DNA of 64,000 nt from Brevibacterium antiquum CNRZ 918 (GTDB lineage Bacteria > Actinomycetota > Actinomycetes > Actinomycetales > Brevibacteriaceae): contig NZ_FXZD01000001.1 of assembly GCF_900169145.1 (NCBI RefSeq), forward strand, positions 310,001-374,000. The letters are read 5' to 3'. Both the position numbers and the translations under genes were made by a program. This document shows, piece after piece, positions 52,665-61,828 of this stretch. Positions within the stretch are counted from its first letter, which is position 1; every line of letters starts with the position of its first letter. The notes below the pieces were generated by a model, which worked only from the letters and a program-made list of their open reading frames with translations, ran no database searches and was not told the origin of the DNA.

Positions 52665-53324
52665 ATGATGAATCCTGCCGCAGTCCTCTGGGACATGGAC
52701 GGAACGCTGGTTGATACGGAACCGTATTGGATCAGGGCCGAGACCGAACTGATGAACGCGCACGGCATTGACTGGAGCGAAGAGCAGGGCTTGGAGTTCG
52801 TGGGCAACGATCTTCTCACTTCTGCCGCGATGATGCAGGACGCCGGACTCGACCTTCCGGGCACGGTCATCGTCGACACGCTCCTCGACAAGGTCGTCGC
52901 GAAGATCGAGGAAGCGGTACCGTTTCGCCCCGGAGCTCTCGATTTCCTCGATGCGATCGTCACCGCCGGCATCCCCTGCGTGATGGTCACGATGTCCTAC
53001 CGGCGACTTGCCGAGGCGGTCATCTGCGCATGTCCGGACGGCAGCTTCGACGGACTCATCTCCGGCGACGAGGTCACCGTCGGCAAACCCGATCCAGAGC
53101 CCTATCTCAAGGGAGCGGCGCTGCTTGGCCTCGCCCCGGGAGCCTGCGTGGCACTCGAGGACTCGAAGCCCGGTCTCGCCAGCGCAGAAGCAGCAGGCAC
53201 CATCGCAATCGGTATTTCCCATCTGGTTGCGCTTGAGGAACGCCCCGGCCGGATCCTGTGGTCTAGCCTCGAGGGACGCAGTGTTGCCGACCTCAGGGAG
53301 CTCACGTCCCGACAATCCGTGTGA
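52665..53324 (+). CDS. HAD-family phosphatase
   Basis: A 219-residue HAD hydrolase of the beta-phosphoglucomutase/phosphoglycolate-phosphatase type. Nucleophile motif is L-W-D-M-D-G-T-L-V-D-T-E, motif II is V-M-V-T-M-S-Y, and motifs III-IV are V-G-K-P-D-P-E-P-Y with A-L-E-D-S-K-P-G-L. The ATG at 52665 is preferred because TACGCT lies seven bases upstream (leaderless pattern); an ATG at 52641 would add eight residues. Its 3' end overlaps the convergent nuclease gene by 23 bases. The substrate is unknown. Confidence 0.88.
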   Translation: MMNPAAVLWDMDGTLVDTEPYWIRAETELMNAHGIDWSEEQGLEFVGNDLLTSAAMMQDAGLDLPGTVIVDTLLDKVVAKIEEAVPFRPGALDFLDAIVTAGIPCVMVTMSYRRLAEAVICACPDGSFDGLISGDEVTVGKPDPEPYLKGAALLGLAPGACVALEDSKPGLASAEAAGTIAIGISHLVALEERPGRILWSSLEGRSVADLRELTSRQSV

Positions 53325-54111
53325 TCTCCGGCGTCGGCGGGGGAGTGTTGCCCCACGCGGGGCACAACGGTTTGAAGGTGCACCAATTGCACAGCGGAGA
53401 CTTCTTCGGACGCCAGCGATCAGCCTCGGCGGAGGCGATGATGTCCTTCCAGATCGACTCGATCTCGAACTGGGTGCGTTCGATGTCACTCATCGTGGGA
53501 TGAGACTTGAGGATGGACTGCGACCCCAGATACATGAGCTGCAGAGTGTGGACGAGCTCACCCGTCAGGCGATATTCGACGAGGGCGTAGAAGCCCATCT
53601 GGAAATGGGCCTCCCTGCCGTATTGGGGTTTGGGCTGCTTTCCGGTCTTGTAGTCGACCAGACGCTTCTCACCGCCCGGGGCGACATCAACCCGATCGAT
53701 GAAGCCGCGCAGCTCGAGACCGTTGTCGAGCTGGGTGCGGACATACTTCTCCGTCTGCTCCGGTTCGAGGTGCTCGGGGAATTCGAGTGTGAAGTAGGCA
53801 CGCAGCAGGTTTGCGGCCGTAGTGAAGAAGGTCTCCTTCTCACCCTCGTCTCCGAAGATCTCCAGCACTTCGGGGTCCTTGTCGACGAGTTCGTCCCAGC
53901 TGGGACGCAGCAGTGACTCGGCGACATCCTGGGTTCGCTGCGCCGCCGGCAAGGCGAAGAGCTTCTCAAGCACAGAATGGACGAGGGTCCCTCTGAAAGC
54001 GGCCTGCGACGGCGGTTCCGGAAGCTTGTCGATGCTGCGGAATCGGAATTTCAAGGGACATTGTACGAAGTCGTTTGCCCGTGAGGGCGAAAGACTGATC
54101 AGCTCGGCCAT
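53302..54111 (-). CDS. RecB-like PD-(D/E)XK nuclease family protein
   Basis: A 269-residue nuclease of the Cas4/RecB-type family. It starts L-S-L-S-P-S-R-A-N-D-F-V-Q-C-P-L-K-F, has the R-G-T-L-V-H-S-V-L-E motif, the active core G-F-I-D-R-V-D and L-V-D-Y-K-T-G-K, and a C-terminal C-N-W-C-T-F-K-P-L-C-P. Together with the early cysteine this is the iron-sulfur cluster pattern of these nucleases. It is a regular neighbour of mshC and HAD genes in actinobacteria. No CRISPR genes are near, so a repair role is likelier. Confidence 0.9.
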   Translation of the reverse strand: MAELISLSPSRANDFVQCPLKFRFRSIDKLPEPPSQAAFRGTLVHSVLEKLFALPAAQRTQDVAESLLRPSWDELVDKDPEVLEIFGDEGEKETFFTTAANLLRAYFTLEFPEHLEPEQTEKYVRTQLDNGLELRGFIDRVDVAPGGEKRLVDYKTGKQPKPQYGREAHFQMGFYALVEYRLTGELVHTLQLMYLGSQSILKSHPTMSDIERTQFEIESIWKDIIASAEADRWRPKKSPLCNWCTFKPLCPAWGNTPPPTPEITRIVGT

Positions 54112-54217
54112 GTGACTACTCTAACGACTTGCCCTGACACGACGCGTCAGAACACGTCGAGGACCCCGTCGCTGTTAGGCTGAGTAGACCCGACCCCAAG
54201 CAAGAGGAACTCCTTCC

Positions 54218-55378
54218 ATGTCCGCGAAAAATCACCAGACTGGTGCCTCTTCGGGCTTGCGCCTGGGGACTGTTCTCGGCGCCCCGGTGATCCTGGCCTG
54301 GTCATGGTTCCTCGCCGCCATCGTGATCACGATCCTGTTCGCCCCGTGGGTGAATACCGTCCGGCCCGACCTCGGTGTCTGGGCCTGGTTCGTCGCCTTC
54401 GCGTATGCGGTCCTCCTGTTCGGTTCGGTCTTCCTCCACGAACTGGCACACGGTGTCGCCGGCCAGTTCTACGGGCTCAAGGTCGCCGCGATCGAACTCA
54501 ACATCTGGGGTGGATTCACCCGGTTCGAGCCGCAGGCCGACAATCCTCGTGACAAGGCGGCGCTCACCAGCTTCGTCATCTCCATCGTCGGTCCGATCGT
54601 CAACATCGTGCTGGCGCTGCTGGGCTGGTGGTGCCTGAGCGCGGTCTCGCCGACCTCGGTTCCGTGGCTTCTGCTCATTGCGGTGACTTTCGCGAACGTC
54701 GCGCTCGGCGCCATCAACCTCCTCCCGGGCATTCCGCTGGACGGCGGGTGGGCGCTGCAGGCCCTGATGTGGCGCCTGACCGGTTCGCAGTTCCTGGGAA
54801 CGATCGTCGCCAGCTGGGTTGGCCGAGTCATCGCCGTCGGCTTCATCGGCTGGTCGGTCATCACTCCGTTGTTGGCAGGTGAGCGCCCGGACCCGCTGAC
54901 AGTGGCGTGGATGTCGTTGATCGCCATCATGCTGTGGTTCTCCGCAGGAGACGCTGCGACCCATGCGAAGCGGGCCCGGAAGATGGAGACCTACGACCTG
55001 TCGCAGGTCATCCAGCCCGCCATTGCAGCAACTTGGGACGCAGACCTTGCAGACACACTCGACTATGCCAACACGCTGGGCAACGCAAAAGAACGCACCC
55101 TCATCGTCGTCCTCGACCAGAAGGGCCTGCCCTACGGGCTCGTCGACAGGCATGCAGCGGCCGGTCGCCTGGCAGAGTCGCTTGACCAGGTCCCGGCAGG
55201 CGAGGTCGCCCGGCCATTAGCCGGATGGATCGGAGTCCCGAGGGACATCACCGCCCCACACCTGCTCGAGTCACTGACCCACCGGCCTAAAGCGCAGTTC
55301 AGCCTGGTCATGGACGAGAACACCCTTGTCGGTGTGATCGACCTGCAGGAATTCTTCGACGAGCTTCTCGCAGCCTGA
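54218..55378 (+). CDS. Site-2 protease (M50) with CBS-like tail
   Basis: A 386-residue membrane metalloprotease. Zinc ligands are in L-H-E-L-A-H-G (H74, E75, H78), and the second motif N-L-L-P-G-I-P-L-D-G-G-W supplies the aspartate. About six helices make the core, and residues 265-386 form a soluble region with a degenerate CBS-like pair. Such proteins often cut membrane-bound anti-sigma factors or transporters. It starts 46 bases before... trmI follows the stop by the same distance. The gene order site-2 protease, trmI, arc is typical of actinobacteria. Confidence 0.88.
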   Translation: MSAKNHQTGASSGLRLGTVLGAPVILAWSWFLAAIVITILFAPWVNTVRPDLGVWAWFVAFAYAVLLFGSVFLHELAHGVAGQFYGLKVAAIELNIWGGFTRFEPQADNPRDKAALTSFVISIVGPIVNIVLALLGWWCLSAVSPTSVPWLLLIAVTFANVALGAINLLPGIPLDGGWALQALMWRLTGSQFLGTIVASWVGRVIAVGFIGWSVITPLLAGERPDPLTVAWMSLIAIMLWFSAGDAATHAKRARKMETYDLSQVIQPAIAATWDADLADTLDYANTLGNAKERTLIVVLDQKGLPYGLVDRHAAAGRLAESLDQVPAGEVARPLAGWIGVPRDITAPHLLESLTHRPKAQFSLVMDENTLVGVIDLQEFFDELLAA

Positions 55379-55424
55379 ACCAGGTGTGCTGAGACTCTTC
55401 TCACCAGCGTAGAGTGGATGCATC

Positions 55425-56498
55425 ATGACTGAGGCAAGCCATACCGAACCCGACCGGGCACTGAAAACCGGCGAGAAGATTCAGCTCACCGACCCCAAAG
55501 GCCGAATGCACACGATCGTGCTGGCTCCAGGGGAGCTGTTCCACACGCACAAGGGACTCATCGAACACGATGCCATCATCGGTCGCACCGAGGGAATCAT
55601 CGTGTCGAACACCGGGGGCATCGACTTCCAGGTCTTCCGTCCGCGCTATGAGGACTTCGTTCTGTCCATGCCCCGCGGGGCTGCGGTCGTCTATCCCAAG
55701 GACTCCGGGCTCATCGTCACCCTCGGCGACATCTTCCCCGGTGCAACGGTCGTCGAAGCCGGCGTCGGCTCCGGGGCACTGTCCATGGCTCTGCTGCGGG
55801 CAGTCGGCCCCACCGGAACGCTGCACTCCTTCGAACTCCGCGAGGAATTCGCCACCATCGCAGCCGGGAACATCGCCGACTTCTTCGATGGTCGACCCGA
55901 CAACTGGTCGGTCACGGTAGGAGATCTCTCCGACGAACTTCCGCGCGCCTACGAGGCCGGCACCGTCGACCGCGTCGTCCTCGACATGCTCACACCATGG
56001 AACACTCTGGAGGCAGTCAGCACAGCACTGGCGCCCGGCGGCGTCGTCATCGCCTACGTAGCCACCGTTCCACAGCTCTCCCGCTTCGTCGAAGCACTGC
56101 GCGCCACGGAAAGCTTCAGTGAACCCCAGTCGATGGAGGCCATGGTCAGAGGCTGGCACGTCGATGGACTCGCAGTTCGTCCCGACCACCGGATGATCGC
56201 CCACACCGGCTTCCTCGTCATCGCCCGACGCATGGCTCCCGGAGTGGCCCCGCTGGAGAAGAAGAAACGCCCCCAGGGCTCTCCCGCCTCGACCGAAGAC
56301 GTGGATGCGTGGACGAAGCCGGAAGTCACCGATGAAGCCGTCGGGGCCAGAGTTGCTCAGGGAAAGAAGCTGCGCCGCGTTATGCGCGAGGCAGGAAAAC
56401 GCCTGGACCAAGAAGCGCCGACCCCAGAGTCGAACAAGGCGACCCCAGAGTCGAACACCCAAGAGTCGAACACCCCAGGGTCGAAGGAGGACCAATGA
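55425..56498 (+). CDS. trmI: tRNA (adenine(58)-N1)-methyltransferase
   Basis: TrmI methylates A58 in the T-loop of tRNAs. The 357-residue protein has the SAM motif [12 protein letters not shown], the acidic [10 protein letters not shown], and D-M-L-T-P-W-N with catalytic D. The N-terminal beta-barrel ([12 protein letters not shown]) is the tRNA-binding part. The last 80 residues are a charged, disordered tail ending in repeats of P-E-S-N. The stop overlaps the arc start. Confidence 0.94.
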   Translation: MTEASHTEPDRALKTGEKIQLTDPKGRMHTIVLAPGELFHTHKGLIEHDAIIGRTEGIIVSNTGGIDFQVFRPRYEDFVLSMPRGAAVVYPKDSGLIVTLGDIFPGATVVEAGVGSGALSMALLRAVGPTGTLHSFELREEFATIAAGNIADFFDGRPDNWSVTVGDLSDELPRAYEAGTVDRVVLDMLTPWNTLEAVSTALAPGGVVIAYVATVPQLSRFVEALRATESFSEPQSMEAMVRGWHVDGLAVRPDHRMIAHTGFLVIARRMAPGVAPLEKKKRPQGSPASTEDVDAWTKPEVTDEAVGARVAQGKKLRRVMREAGKRLDQEAPTPESNKATPESNTQESNTPGSKEDQ

Positions 56499-58147
56499 CC
56501 GAAACCACGACCGAAGTCAAGCGACTGCGCGAGGACAGCGCGTCATTGCGCCAACAGCTCTTCAGCGCCGGGAAACGCAATGAGGCCCTGTCGAAGACCC
56601 TGCGCACAGCTCGCGACGAGCTGAACAGGATCAAGGAAGAGGCCCGTCGACTGACAGAGCCGCCCAACAACTGGGGCACGCTCGTGGCTCTCGGTGACTC
56701 CGGGCTGACCGCCGACGTCATCGTAAGCGGCCGCCGCATGCGCGTCGCCGTCGGCCCCGAGGTGGAGCCGGCGCAGCTGCGGGCCGGCACCGACGTGCTC
56801 CTCTCGGAAGGCCTCGTCATCATCGGGACCGGTTCCTTCGCCCCGGTCGGCTCTGTTGTCAATGTGCGCGAGTTCGTCGACGACACACGGATCCTCGTGG
56901 GCGCCCCCGGCGACGACGAGCAGGTCTTCATTCTCGGCGAGGAACTCGTCGATGCCGGCCTGCGCGTCGGTGATGCAGTGGTCGTCGATACGCGCACCCA
57001 CTATGCCCTTCAAGTCGTTGAGAAGCCGGAGGTCTCTTCTCTGCTGCTCGAAGAGGTCCCGGACATCACTTACTCCGACATCGGCGGGCTGGCCGATCAG
57101 ATCGGCCAGATCAAGGACGCAGTGGAACTGCCCTTCGAGCATCCGCAGCTCTACACCGAACACGGGCTCAAACCGCCGAAGGGCATCCTGCTCTACGGCC
57201 CTCCCGGTTGTGGCAAGACGCTGATCGCGAAGGCCGTGGCCAACTCCTTGGCCGACCGGACCGGTGCCGGTCAGTCCCGCAAAACCTACTTCCTCAACAT
57301 CAAGGGACCCGAGCTGCTCGACAAGTACGTCGGCGAGACCGAGCGTCAGCTCCGACTCATCTTCGCCCGGGCCAGGGAGAAGGCTTCGGCCGGGTTCCCC
57401 GTTGTCGTCTTCTTCGACGAGATGGAGTCTCTGTTCCGCACTCGCGGTACGGGCAAGTCCTCGGATGTGGAGACGACCATCGTCCCGCAGCTGCTGACCG
57501 AGATCGACGGTGTCGAACAGCTCGACAACGTGATCGTCATCGGGGCATCGAACCGCGAGGACCTCATCGACCCCGCAATCCTGCGCCCGGGTCGCCTCGA
57601 CGTCAAGATCCGCATCGAACGTCCTGATGCTGATGCGGCTCGGGACATCTTCGAGAAGTACCTCACAGCCGAACTGCCGTTGCACCCGAGCGTGCTGACC
57701 GGTCATGAGACACCTGCTGGGGCGGTTGGCGCCTTGATCTCGTACTGTGTCGACCGTATGTATGCACTGTCACCGGAGAACGAATTCGTCGAGGTCACCT
57801 ATGCAAACGGTGCGAAGGAAGTCCTCCACTTCGCGGACTTCGCCTCCGGAGCCATGATCCACAACATCGTGGACCGGGCCAAGAAGGGCGCGATCAAATC
57901 GCTGTTGGAAACGGGCGAACGCGGTCTGGCACCGAAGCACTTCGAAGAGGCCATCGCCGAGGAATTCAGCGAGCACGAGGATCTGCCCAATACGACGAAC
58001 CCCGACGAGTGGGCGCGAATCTCCGGTCGCAAGGGAGAGCGAGTGACACATCTGCGGATGATGCACCTGGATACGACGCGTGGTGCTCCTGCGCTTCCGC
58101 TCGAGACGGACATCGCCGAGGTGTATCCGAACTCAGACCTGGTCTGA
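56495..58147 (+). CDS. arc: Proteasome-associated AAA ATPase ARC (Mpa)
   Basis: ARC recognises pupylated proteins, unfolds them and feeds them to the 20S proteasome. The 550-residue protein has an N-terminal coiled coil (residues 5-50) that binds Pup, two OB folds (about 55-185), and the AAA module with Walker A G-P-P-G-C-G-K-T, Walker [11 protein letters not shown], and I-G-A-S-N-R sensor. The C-terminus ends Y-P-N-S-D-L-V and lacks the Q-Y-L ending used by Mpa to dock on the proteasome. The ATG overlaps the trmI stop. Confidence 0.96.
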   Translation: MTETTTEVKRLREDSASLRQQLFSAGKRNEALSKTLRTARDELNRIKEEARRLTEPPNNWGTLVALGDSGLTADVIVSGRRMRVAVGPEVEPAQLRAGTDVLLSEGLVIIGTGSFAPVGSVVNVREFVDDTRILVGAPGDDEQVFILGEELVDAGLRVGDAVVVDTRTHYALQVVEKPEVSSLLLEEVPDITYSDIGGLADQIGQIKDAVELPFEHPQLYTEHGLKPPKGILLYGPPGCGKTLIAKAVANSLADRTGAGQSRKTYFLNIKGPELLDKYVGETERQLRLIFARAREKASAGFPVVVFFDEMESLFRTRGTGKSSDVETTIVPQLLTEIDGVEQLDNVIVIGASNREDLIDPAILRPGRLDVKIRIERPDADAARDIFEKYLTAELPLHPSVLTGHETPAGAVGALISYCVDRMYALSPENEFVEVTYANGAKEVLHFADFASGAMIHNIVDRAKKGAIKSLLETGERGLAPKHFEEAIAEEFSEHEDLPNTTNPDEWARISGRKGERVTHLRMMHLDTTRGAPALPLETDIAEVYPNSDLV

Positions 58148-58153
58148 GTCGGT

Positions 58154-58561
58154 TCAGCGGCGGCGCCGGCGAGGGCTGGTGCCGCCACCTGTCACGGCCG
58201 TGGCGATGATGCGCCAACCGACCAGGGTGATGAGGTTGAGGCTCGTGGCCACGATCATAAAGCTGACAGGCACCTGTCCCGGATCGCCACCGGCCCCGGT
58301 CACGCCGCGGATGACGAGTCCGATCAGGACGGTGATCGCCCACACCGATGTTCCCGTCGCCAAGGGAGCGATCGGACGGTCCCAGACTGCCGAGAGCAGC
58401 CAGGCGATCCCGAGCCCGGCCAGGAATGGCCACGCTGTGGTCAGAAGCCCTTGGGGGTCGAAATTATGAGAATGTGTGTAATGACCGATGATGGTGAACA
58501 GGACAACCAGGACGAGGTCGACGATCAACGCGATCGGCAGATGAGATTTCTTTGCAGCCAC
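58154..58561 (-). CDS. DUF3054 family membrane protein
   Basis: A 135-residue protein with four predicted helices and an Arg-rich C-terminus (S-P-R-R-R-R-R). It has the DUF3054 features D-L-V-L-V-V-L-F and I-R-G-V-T, plus T-A-W-P-F-L-A-G. Its function is unknown. It starts with GTG, and lies antisense between arc and dop, breaking the co-directional proteasome block. Confidence 0.85.
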   Translation of the reverse strand: MAAKKSHLPIALIVDLVLVVLFTIIGHYTHSHNFDPQGLLTTAWPFLAGLGIAWLLSAVWDRPIAPLATGTSVWAITVLIGLVIRGVTGAGGDPGQVPVSFMIVATSLNLITLVGWRIIATAVTGGGTSPRRRRR

Positions 58562-58593
58562 GTCCCCGAGTCTAAACGTTAGAGGGAGTTCAG

Positions 58594-60135
58594 ATGCTCA
58601 GTGTCCACCGTGTGATGGGTTCCGAAACCGAGTTCGGACTGAGCCAGCCGGGCAATCCGGGCGCGAATCCGATGCGTGACTCGGCGCGTGTCGTCGACGC
58701 CTATGCGGGACCGCGCGGACTGAAGTCATCACAGAACTTCTGGGACTTCGCCACCGAATCGCCTCTCGCCGACGCACGCGGCTTCTTCATGAACGTTGCC
58801 GACGCAGACATCTCCCAGCTCACCCACATGCCCCAGGAGTCCGTCGAAGCACAGTACCTGGCCAATGTTGTGACAGAGAACGGTGCCCGCTACTACGTGG
58901 ACCATGCCCACCCCGAATACTCGTCACCCGAGGTGCTGACTCCGCGTGATCTCGTCACCTACGATCGTGCCGGAGACCTGGTGGCGTTGGCCTCGGTGCG
59001 CAGCCTCGAAGCAACGGATGAACCCGTCAACCTCTACAAGAACAACTCCGATTCGAAGGGATCCTCTTACGGCACCCACGAGAACTACCTCGTCGACCGT
59101 GCAGTGGATTTCGACGCTCTCGTCGCCGGACTGATCCCATTCTTCGTCAGCAGGCAGATCCTCTGCGGATCCGGACGGGTGGGCATCGGACGCGAAGGTG
59201 AGACCGCGGGCTTCCAGATCTCCTCGCGTGCTGATTTCTTCGAAGCGGAGGTGGGCCTGGAGACCACCTTGCGCAGGCCGATCATCAACACCCGTGACGA
59301 ACCCCACGCCGATCCGGCCAAATATCGCCGGCTGCACGTGATCATCGGCGATGCCACGATGGCCGAACCTGCCACCCTGGTCAGATTCGGGTCGACTTCA
59401 CTGGTGCTCGGTCTCATCGAGGCAGGACTCGTCCCCAAGCTTGAACTCGCCGACCCGATGCAGGCGCTGTGGGACGTCAGCCACGATCTGAGCATGAGCC
59501 AGAAGCTGCCCATGTCCGACGGCACCTCGATGACCGCTCTGGAGATCCAGAACACCTACTACTCAGCCTGCCTCGAACACGCCGGCGAAGACGCGGACAC
59601 CACCGAGGTTCTCAGCGAATGGGACAGACTCCTCGACGGTCTGGCCACCGACCCCCGCAGCCTTTCCGACTCCATCGACTGGATCGCCAAATGGGTGCTG
59701 CTCGAAGGGTACCGGCAGAAGGAGAACCTCGACTGGGATCACCCGAAGCTGGCTCTCATCGACGTTCAGTACCACGATGTGCGGCCGGAGAAGGGTCTGT
59801 TCTACAAGCTCGAGAAGGCCGGGCGGATCCGACGCCTGACGACCGATGATGAGGTGGAGAAGGCGGTGACTTCAGCACCCGACGGGACTCGCGCTTACCT
59901 CAGATCCCTGGCCGTGACCCGGTTCTCGGACTCACTGGTCGCAGCAAGCTGGGACTCGCTCGTCCTCGACGCCGGAGACTACGGGATCGTGCGCCTGCCG
60001 ATGAGCGAACCGCTCAAGGGCAACCGCGAACTCCTCGAAGACAGACTGGCGCAAGTGCATGACACACAGGCACTGCTGCAGGCGCTGGGAGTGGATAGAC
60101 TGAAAACGACGAACGATGAAAGAGGTGCGAAATGA
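58594..60135 (+). CDS. dop: Pup deamidase/depupylase
   Basis: Dop deamidates the C-terminal glutamine of Pup and also removes Pup from proteins. The 513-residue protein of the glutamine-synthetase-like Dop/PafA family begins H-R-V-M-G-S-E-T-E-F-G. The conserved catalytic aspartate lies in V-D-H-A-H-P-E-Y-S-S-P-E, with nucleotide-binding K-N-N-S-D-S-K-G-S-S-Y-G-T-H-E-N-Y and R-D-E-P-H-A-D-P. GAGGGAG precedes the ATG by ten bases. The stop overlaps the pup start. The Gln end of Pup below makes this enzyme necessary. Confidence 0.95.
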   Translation: MLSVHRVMGSETEFGLSQPGNPGANPMRDSARVVDAYAGPRGLKSSQNFWDFATESPLADARGFFMNVADADISQLTHMPQESVEAQYLANVVTENGARYYVDHAHPEYSSPEVLTPRDLVTYDRAGDLVALASVRSLEATDEPVNLYKNNSDSKGSSYGTHENYLVDRAVDFDALVAGLIPFFVSRQILCGSGRVGIGREGETAGFQISSRADFFEAEVGLETTLRRPIINTRDEPHADPAKYRRLHVIIGDATMAEPATLVRFGSTSLVLGLIEAGLVPKLELADPMQALWDVSHDLSMSQKLPMSDGTSMTALEIQNTYYSACLEHAGEDADTTEVLSEWDRLLDGLATDPRSLSDSIDWIAKWVLLEGYRQKENLDWDHPKLALIDVQYHDVRPEKGLFYKLEKAGRIRRLTTDDEVEKAVTSAPDGTRAYLRSLAVTRFSDSLVAASWDSLVLDAGDYGIVRLPMSEPLKGNRELLEDRLAQVHDTQALLQALGVDRLKTTNDERGAK

Positions 60136-60323
60136 GTTCGCAGGAACAGGTTCAGAAAGACCATGCGTCCGGCGGGGGAGAACCACCCGTCGAACCGCCG
60201 GAGGCCGTGCAGGGCCAGATCAACACCCAGAACGTGGATTCGATCCTCGATGAGATCGACGGGGTCCTCGAATCGAACGCAGAGGAATTCGTGCGCAACT
60301 TCGTCCAGAAGGGCGGCCAATGA
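60132..60323 (+). CDS. pup: Prokaryotic ubiquitin-like protein Pup
   Basis: Pup is a small disordered protein linked to lysines of target proteins to send them to the proteasome. The 63-residue protein has an acidic/Gln-rich first half, the helical D-S-I-L-D-E-I-D-G-V-L-E-S-N-A-E-E-F-V, and the G-G-Q end. Ending in Gln means Dop must convert it to Glu before PafA can ligate it. The first residues M-S-S-Q-E-Q match the family. Its ATG overlaps dop. Confidence 0.97.
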   Translation: MSSQEQVQKDHASGGGEPPVEPPEAVQGQINTQNVDSILDEIDGVLESNAEEFVRNFVQKGGQ

Positions 60324-60324
60324 G

Positions 60325-61125
60325 ATGTCAGGATTCTCTCCTGCATTTCTGAGTTCGACGAGCAATTCGTTCGTCGAACTCGCCCGGGCTGTGGCACCAG
60401 AAGCGCTGCCCACCACGGCCGGGCATGACTTGGGGCACCAGGTCCCGGAGGGCACGACGATCATCTGCTTCCGCACCGCCGCGGGAATCCTCATGGCAGG
60501 AGACCGGCGCGCGACGATCGGGAACATGATCGCCTCCCACTCCATGGAGAAGGTGCGACCAGCCGACGACTTCTCGGTCATCGGCATCGCCGGTACTGCA
60601 GGGCTGGCACTCGACCTCATCCGCCTGTACCAACTCGAACTCGAACACTACGAGAAGATCGAAGGCGCCCGGCTGTCCCTAGGCGGCAAGGCCAACCGTC
60701 TGGCATCGATGCTGCGCGGAAACCTGAGCCTGGCCATGCAGGGGCTGTCTGTTGTTCCGCTCTTCGCCGGGGTCGACGAAGCGACTCCTGCCGGGCAGAT
60801 CTTCAGCTTCGACGTCACCGGCGGCAAATACGAGGAGCATCGATTCCATTCGATCGGCTCCGGATCCGGCTTCGCCCGTGGGGCGCTGAAGAAGCTGTGG
60901 CAGCCCGGCCTCGACATCGATGCAGCGATCTCGGTGGCCGTTGAGGCCCTGTTCGATGCCTCCGATGATGATTCGTCCACCGGCGGCCCCGACTTCGTCA
61001 GGCAGATCGCCCCGACGATCTTCACCGTCGACCTGGACCACGGCGTCGTCGAGATCCCCTCCGCCGACGTGATGTCTGTTGCCACCGCGGTCGTTGACCG
61101 TCGGACCAGGAAGGCGCAGTCATGA
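60325..61125 (+). CDS. prcB: 20S proteasome beta subunit
   Basis: PrcB is the catalytic subunit of the 20S proteasome. The 266-residue precursor has a propeptide of 43 residues; cleavage at G-T exposes the catalytic threonine T44 (E-G-T-T-I-I). Other family stretches are A-A-G-I-L-M-A-G-D-R-R-A-T and S-I-G-S-G-S-G-F-A. It starts one base after the pup stop and has no strong ribosome binding site; expression is therefore tied to pup. The propeptide starts M-S-G-F-S-P. Confidence 0.95.
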   Translation: MSGFSPAFLSSTSNSFVELARAVAPEALPTTAGHDLGHQVPEGTTIICFRTAAGILMAGDRRATIGNMIASHSMEKVRPADDFSVIGIAGTAGLALDLIRLYQLELEHYEKIEGARLSLGGKANRLASMLRGNLSLAMQGLSVVPLFAGVDEATPAGQIFSFDVTGGKYEEHRFHSIGSGSGFARGALKKLWQPGLDIDAAISVAVEALFDASDDDSSTGGPDFVRQIAPTIFTVDLDHGVVEIPSADVMSVATAVVDRRTRKAQS

Positions 61126-61138
61126 ATGAGGCAACTTC

Positions 61139-61828
61139 ATGAGCCAGGTACCGTTCTACGTCTCACCCGAACAGCTGATGAAGGATCGCGCCGACTTCGC
61201 CCGCAAAGGCATTGCCCGGGGGCGGTCCGTCGTGGTTCTGCGCTATGACGAAGGCATCCTCCTCCTGGCGGAGAACCCTTCACCGACGTTGCACAAGATT
61301 GCTGAGATCTACGACCGCATCGGCTTTGCCGCCGTTGGCAAGTACAACGAATTCGAGACGATGCGCCAAGCCGGTGTGAGGTACGCGGACCTGCGCGGGT
61401 ACTCCTACCATCGCAGTGATGTCACGGCGCGGGGTCTGACCAACGCGTACGCTCAGACGCTGGCCGGGGTCTTCACCACCGAGTCAAAGCCCTTCGAGGT
61501 CGAACTCGTCGTCGCTGAACTCGGACTCACCGCTGACACCGATCAGCTCTACCGGCTCAGCTACGACGGGTCAGTCATCGATGAGACCGAACACGTTGCG
61601 ATCGGGGGACAGGCCGACGACATCACCGCAACGCTGAAGGACCTGTCCACCTCCGCACTGCCCCTGCGAGAAGTCTTTGACCATGGTGTGCGTGCTCTTG
61701 CCACCGCAAGCTCCGGCACGCTGACGCCCCAGGACCTCGAAGCAGCTGTGCTCGACCGGAACGCGAACGGTCACCGTACTTTCAAACGACTCAGCAACGC
61801 CATGCTGGCGCAGCTGCGGGAGGACTGA
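61139..61828 (+). CDS. prcA: 20S proteasome alpha subunit
   Basis: PrcA makes the outer rings and gate of the proteasome. The 229-residue protein starts F-Y-V-S-P-E-Q-L-M-K-D-R-A-D-F-A-R-K-G-I-A-R-G, the alpha-type N-terminal helix, then F-A-A-V-G-K-Y-N-E-F. Its lysine/ring contact region would normally receive the ARC C-terminus. Its stop overlaps the pafA start (TGATG). Confidence 0.95.
   Translation: MSQVPFYVSPEQLMKDRADFARKGIARGRSVVVLRYDEGILLLAENPSPTLHKIAEIYDRIGFAAVGKYNEFETMRQAGVRYADLRGYSYHRSDVTARGLTNAYAQTLAGVFTTESKPFEVELVVAELGLTADTDQLYRLSYDGSVIDETEHVAIGGQADDITATLKDLSTSALPLREVFDHGVRALATASSGTLTPQDLEAAVLDRNANGHRTFKRLSNAMLAQLRED

Noticed and set aside
53302..54111. Cas4 of a CRISPR system
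   Set aside because: The cysteine pattern resembles Cas4, but no repeats or other cas genes are near, and the gene is a regular neighbour of mshC in actinobacteria.
55667..55680. Further copy of the CCCCGCGGGG palindrome
   Set aside because: Only the central 12 bases (GCCCCGCGGGGC) match; the flanking bases differ, so it was not counted with the three 16-bp copies.
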